6,525 bases of DNA. It comes from Actinomycetota bacterium (GTDB taxonomy: Bacteria; Actinomycetota; UBA4738). Location of the stretch: assembly GCA_005885015.1 (NCBI GenBank), contig VAYG01000089.1, positions 1-6,525 of the forward strand, given 5' to 3'. The position numbers and the translations under genes were made by a program. Below the pieces are notes generated by a model, which saw nothing but the letters and a program-made list of their open reading frames with translations, made no database searches and was not told the DNA's origin. This document shows, in pieces, positions 5,056 to 6,525 of this stretch. The stretch's first letter is position 1, and each line of letters opens with the position of its first letter.

Positions 5056-6525
5056 GACACGGCCTCCTGTCGCAGGGCCATCCCGATGACCTCGGCCAGG
5101 TGCATGGCACGGCGGCCGGTGCCGTGCTCGATCTGGGTGCGACAGCTGAACCCGTCGGCCAGCACCAGTGCCTCCAGAGGCGCCTGGCGCAAGGCGGGGA
5201 ACAGGACGCGCTCGCCGGCCTTCATCGACACGTCGTACTTCTCCCCAGCTTCGAATCCGAAACTGCCGGCCAGTCCGCAGCAGCCCGAGTCGAGGATCTT
5301 CGCGTCGAGGCCCATCTTCTCCATCACGGCCTGTTCGGCGCCCACGCCCATGACCGCCCGATGATGGCAGTGACCCTGGACGATCGCCTGGCGATGGAGC
5401 GTCGGCGGGGTCCAGCCCCGCTGCTGGAGGAATTCCGACAGGAGCACCGCCTGCCTCGACAGCCGTTCGGCGTCCTCGTCCTTCGGGAGCAGGTTCGGCA
5501 GCTCGTCCCGGAACACCGCCAAGCAGGAAGGTTCCATCCCGATCACCGGCACCCCTGCCCGGATCGGCTCCCTGAGGACCTTGAGAACCGCGCGGAGCCA
5601 TCGCCCGGCGGTGTCCAGCATCCCGTAGTCGTACAGCGGCCTGCCGCAGCACAGGACCCGGCTGGGAAGACGGACCTGGTACCCCGCTGCCTCCAATACC
5701 TCGACCGTCGCCCGGCCGACCTCGGGGTGGAAGTAGTTGACGAACGTGTCGGGCCACAGCAGGACCGGGGGACTCCCCGGCCTCGACCGGGAGCCCCGCC
5801 GCCGATACCACGTTCGAAAGGTCTGCCGGGCAAAGCTGGGAGCGTCTCGTTGCGGGGCGAGGCCGCCGGCCCGCTTGACCAACCCGGCCAGCCCCGGGGC
5901 GTGGGTGACGAAGTTGGCCGCGCGGGGAAGACGAGAGGCCGGCCTGGCCCACCACCCGATCAAGCCCATCGCGTACGCCACTCGCGGCCTCGGCTTCCCC
6001 TCGTAGTAGTGGGACAGGAACTCGGCTTTGTACGTGGCCATGTCCACCCCCACGGGGCACTCCGCCTTGCAGCCCTTGCACGACAGACAGAGGTCGAGCG
6101 CATCGAGGACCTCCTCGCTCCTCCACAAGTCGATCTCGGTTCCGCGCATCATCTCGAAGAGGATCCGGGAGCGTCCCCGGGTGCTGTGCTCCTCTTCCCG
6201 GGTGACCATGAAGCTCGGGCACATCGTGCCCCCGGCCATGCGCCGGCACTTCCCCACCCCGACGCACCGGAGCGCGGCGTGGGCGAAGCTTCCCTGATCA
6301 TCCGGATAGCTGAAGTGGGTCTGGACCGCGGGCGGCCGGTAGCCGGCGCCGAGCCGAAGGTTCTCGTCCATGCGATAGGGCTGGACGACCTTCCCCGGAT
6401 TCATGCGCCACCGGGGATCCCAGATCGTCTTGAACTCCCGGAAGGCCTCGACCACCTCGGGGCCGAACATCTTGGGGAGGAACTCGGCCTTGGACTGACC
6501 ATCGCCGTGCTCCCCCGATAGCGAC
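5052..6525 (-). CDS. FAD-linked oxidase/iron-sulfur dehydrogenase, C-terminal part (5' end beyond window)
   Basis: The last 490 residues of a large fused flavoprotein/iron-sulfur dehydrogenase (family length about 950-1000), related to GlcD/D-lactate dehydrogenases and E. coli YdiJ. Members oxidise D-2-hydroxyacids such as lactate or 2-hydroxyglutarate at the inner face of the membrane. Numbering from the window edge, SGEHGDGQSK (3-12) and DPRWRMNPGKVV (36-47) end the FAD-linked oxidase C-terminal domain; the FAD-binding part is off-window. Residues 87-103 hold a first iron-sulfur motif with three cysteines (Cys87, Cys93, Cys102). CLSCKGCKAECP (146-157) is a complete 4Fe-4S motif. Two CCG-type cysteine-rich domains follow: VLCCGRPLYDYG (290-301) with EPSC (331-334), and GHCHH (384-388) with DSGCCGLAG (412-420). 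The frame runs to the edge without a stop, so the ATG at 6470 is internal. The TGA overlaps the GTG of the next gene. The substrate is undetermined. Confidence 0.93.
   Translation of the reverse strand, partial: SLSGEHGDGQSKAEFLPKMFGPEVVEAFREFKTIWDPRWRMNPGKVVQPYRMDENLRLGAGYRPPAVQTHFSYPDDQGSFAHAALRCVGVGKCRRMAGGTMCPSFMVTREEEHSTRGRSRILFEMMRGTEIDLWRSEEVLDALDLCLSCKGCKAECPVGVDMATYKAEFLSHYYEGKPRPRVAYAMGLIGWWARPASRLPRAANFVTHAPGLAGLVKRAGGLAPQRDAPSFARQTFRTWYRRRGSRSRPGSPPVLLWPDTFVNYFHPEVGRATVEVLEAAGYQVRLPSRVLCCGRPLYDYGMLDTAGRWLRAVLKVLREPIRAGVPVIGMEPSCLAVFRDELPNLLPKDEDAERLSRQAVLLSEFLQQRGWTPPTLHRQAIVQGHCHHRAVMGVGAEQAVMEKMGLDAKILDSGCCGLAGSFGFEAGEKYDVSMKAGERVLFPALRQAPLEALVLADGFSCRTQIEHGTGRRAMHLAEVIGMALRQEAVS
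5063..5068 (-). promoter_or_regulatory. Ribosome binding site fixing the GTG start of the enolase-superfamily gene
   Basis: Minus-strand AGGAGG lies 7 nt before the GTG at 5055, inside the last codons of the dehydrogenase gene. It distinguishes the true start from a frame that remains open for more than 1.2 kb upstream. Confidence 0.8.

Noticed and set aside
5056..6267. N-terminal extension making the enolase protein 771 residues
   Set aside because: The extension is an out-of-frame reading of the dehydrogenase, Arg/Gly/Pro-rich with no domain. The enolase protein is full length from GTG 5055 with a proper ribosome site.
5100..6521. 473-residue plus-strand open frame opposite the dehydrogenase
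   Set aside because: The minus strand carries intact Fe-S and CCG motifs. The plus frame is compositionally biased and shows no ribosome site or domain.
6470..6525. ATG at 6470 as the start of a 472-residue Fe-S protein
   Set aside because: The frame continues upstream to the edge encoding SGEHGDG and related residues of the FAD-linked oxidase domain, so the ATG is internal.

Overview
This G+C-rich window, with codons ending mostly in G or C and several GTG or TTG starts, looks like chromosomal DNA from an actinobacterium or a similar high-GC soil bacterium. The assignment is inferred from base composition, codon use, a SigB/SigF-like promoter motif and protein families. No ribosomal or other phylogenetic marker is present. 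I see no transposase, integrase, tRNA, rRNA, CRISPR array or long repeat. Genes fill nearly all of the sequence, and no gene-free stretch exceeds about 115 bases.

Left part (1-1066): two small stress-type genes diverge from a 115-bp spacer. The leftward gene encodes a glycine-zipper membrane protein resembling the YflT/general stress protein 17M group. The rightward gene encodes a 115-residue, highly charged protein with a Rho-N/SAP-like C-terminus. The spacer holds a good match to a SigB/SigF-type promoter (GTTT-N16-GGGTAC) facing the membrane protein gene, a much weaker candidate facing the other way, a 13-bp palindrome, and a strong Shine-Dalgarno sequence for each gene.

Right part (1091-6525): four tightly packed leftward genes, probably one operon whose 5' end lies outside the window. 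In transcription order they are: the C-terminal part of an FAD-linked/iron-sulfur 2-hydroxyacid dehydrogenase (cut by the right edge), a mandelate-racemase-type enolase-superfamily enzyme (GTGA overlap), a short-chain dehydrogenase with a hydrophobic C-terminal tail (ATGA overlap), and a GH15 glucoamylase/trehalase-like glycosidase (12-bp gap). The first three fit oxidation, dehydration or racemisation of hydroxyacids or sugar acids, with the GH15 enzyme releasing or turning over glucose. The actual substrate cannot be read from the sequence.

The two halves converge with only 24 bp between stop codons. I did not find a clearly new biological system. The points most worth following up are the stress-sigma-factor promoter between the divergent genes, the combination of enzymes in the operon, and the reduced cysteine set in the first iron-sulfur motif of the dehydrogenase.
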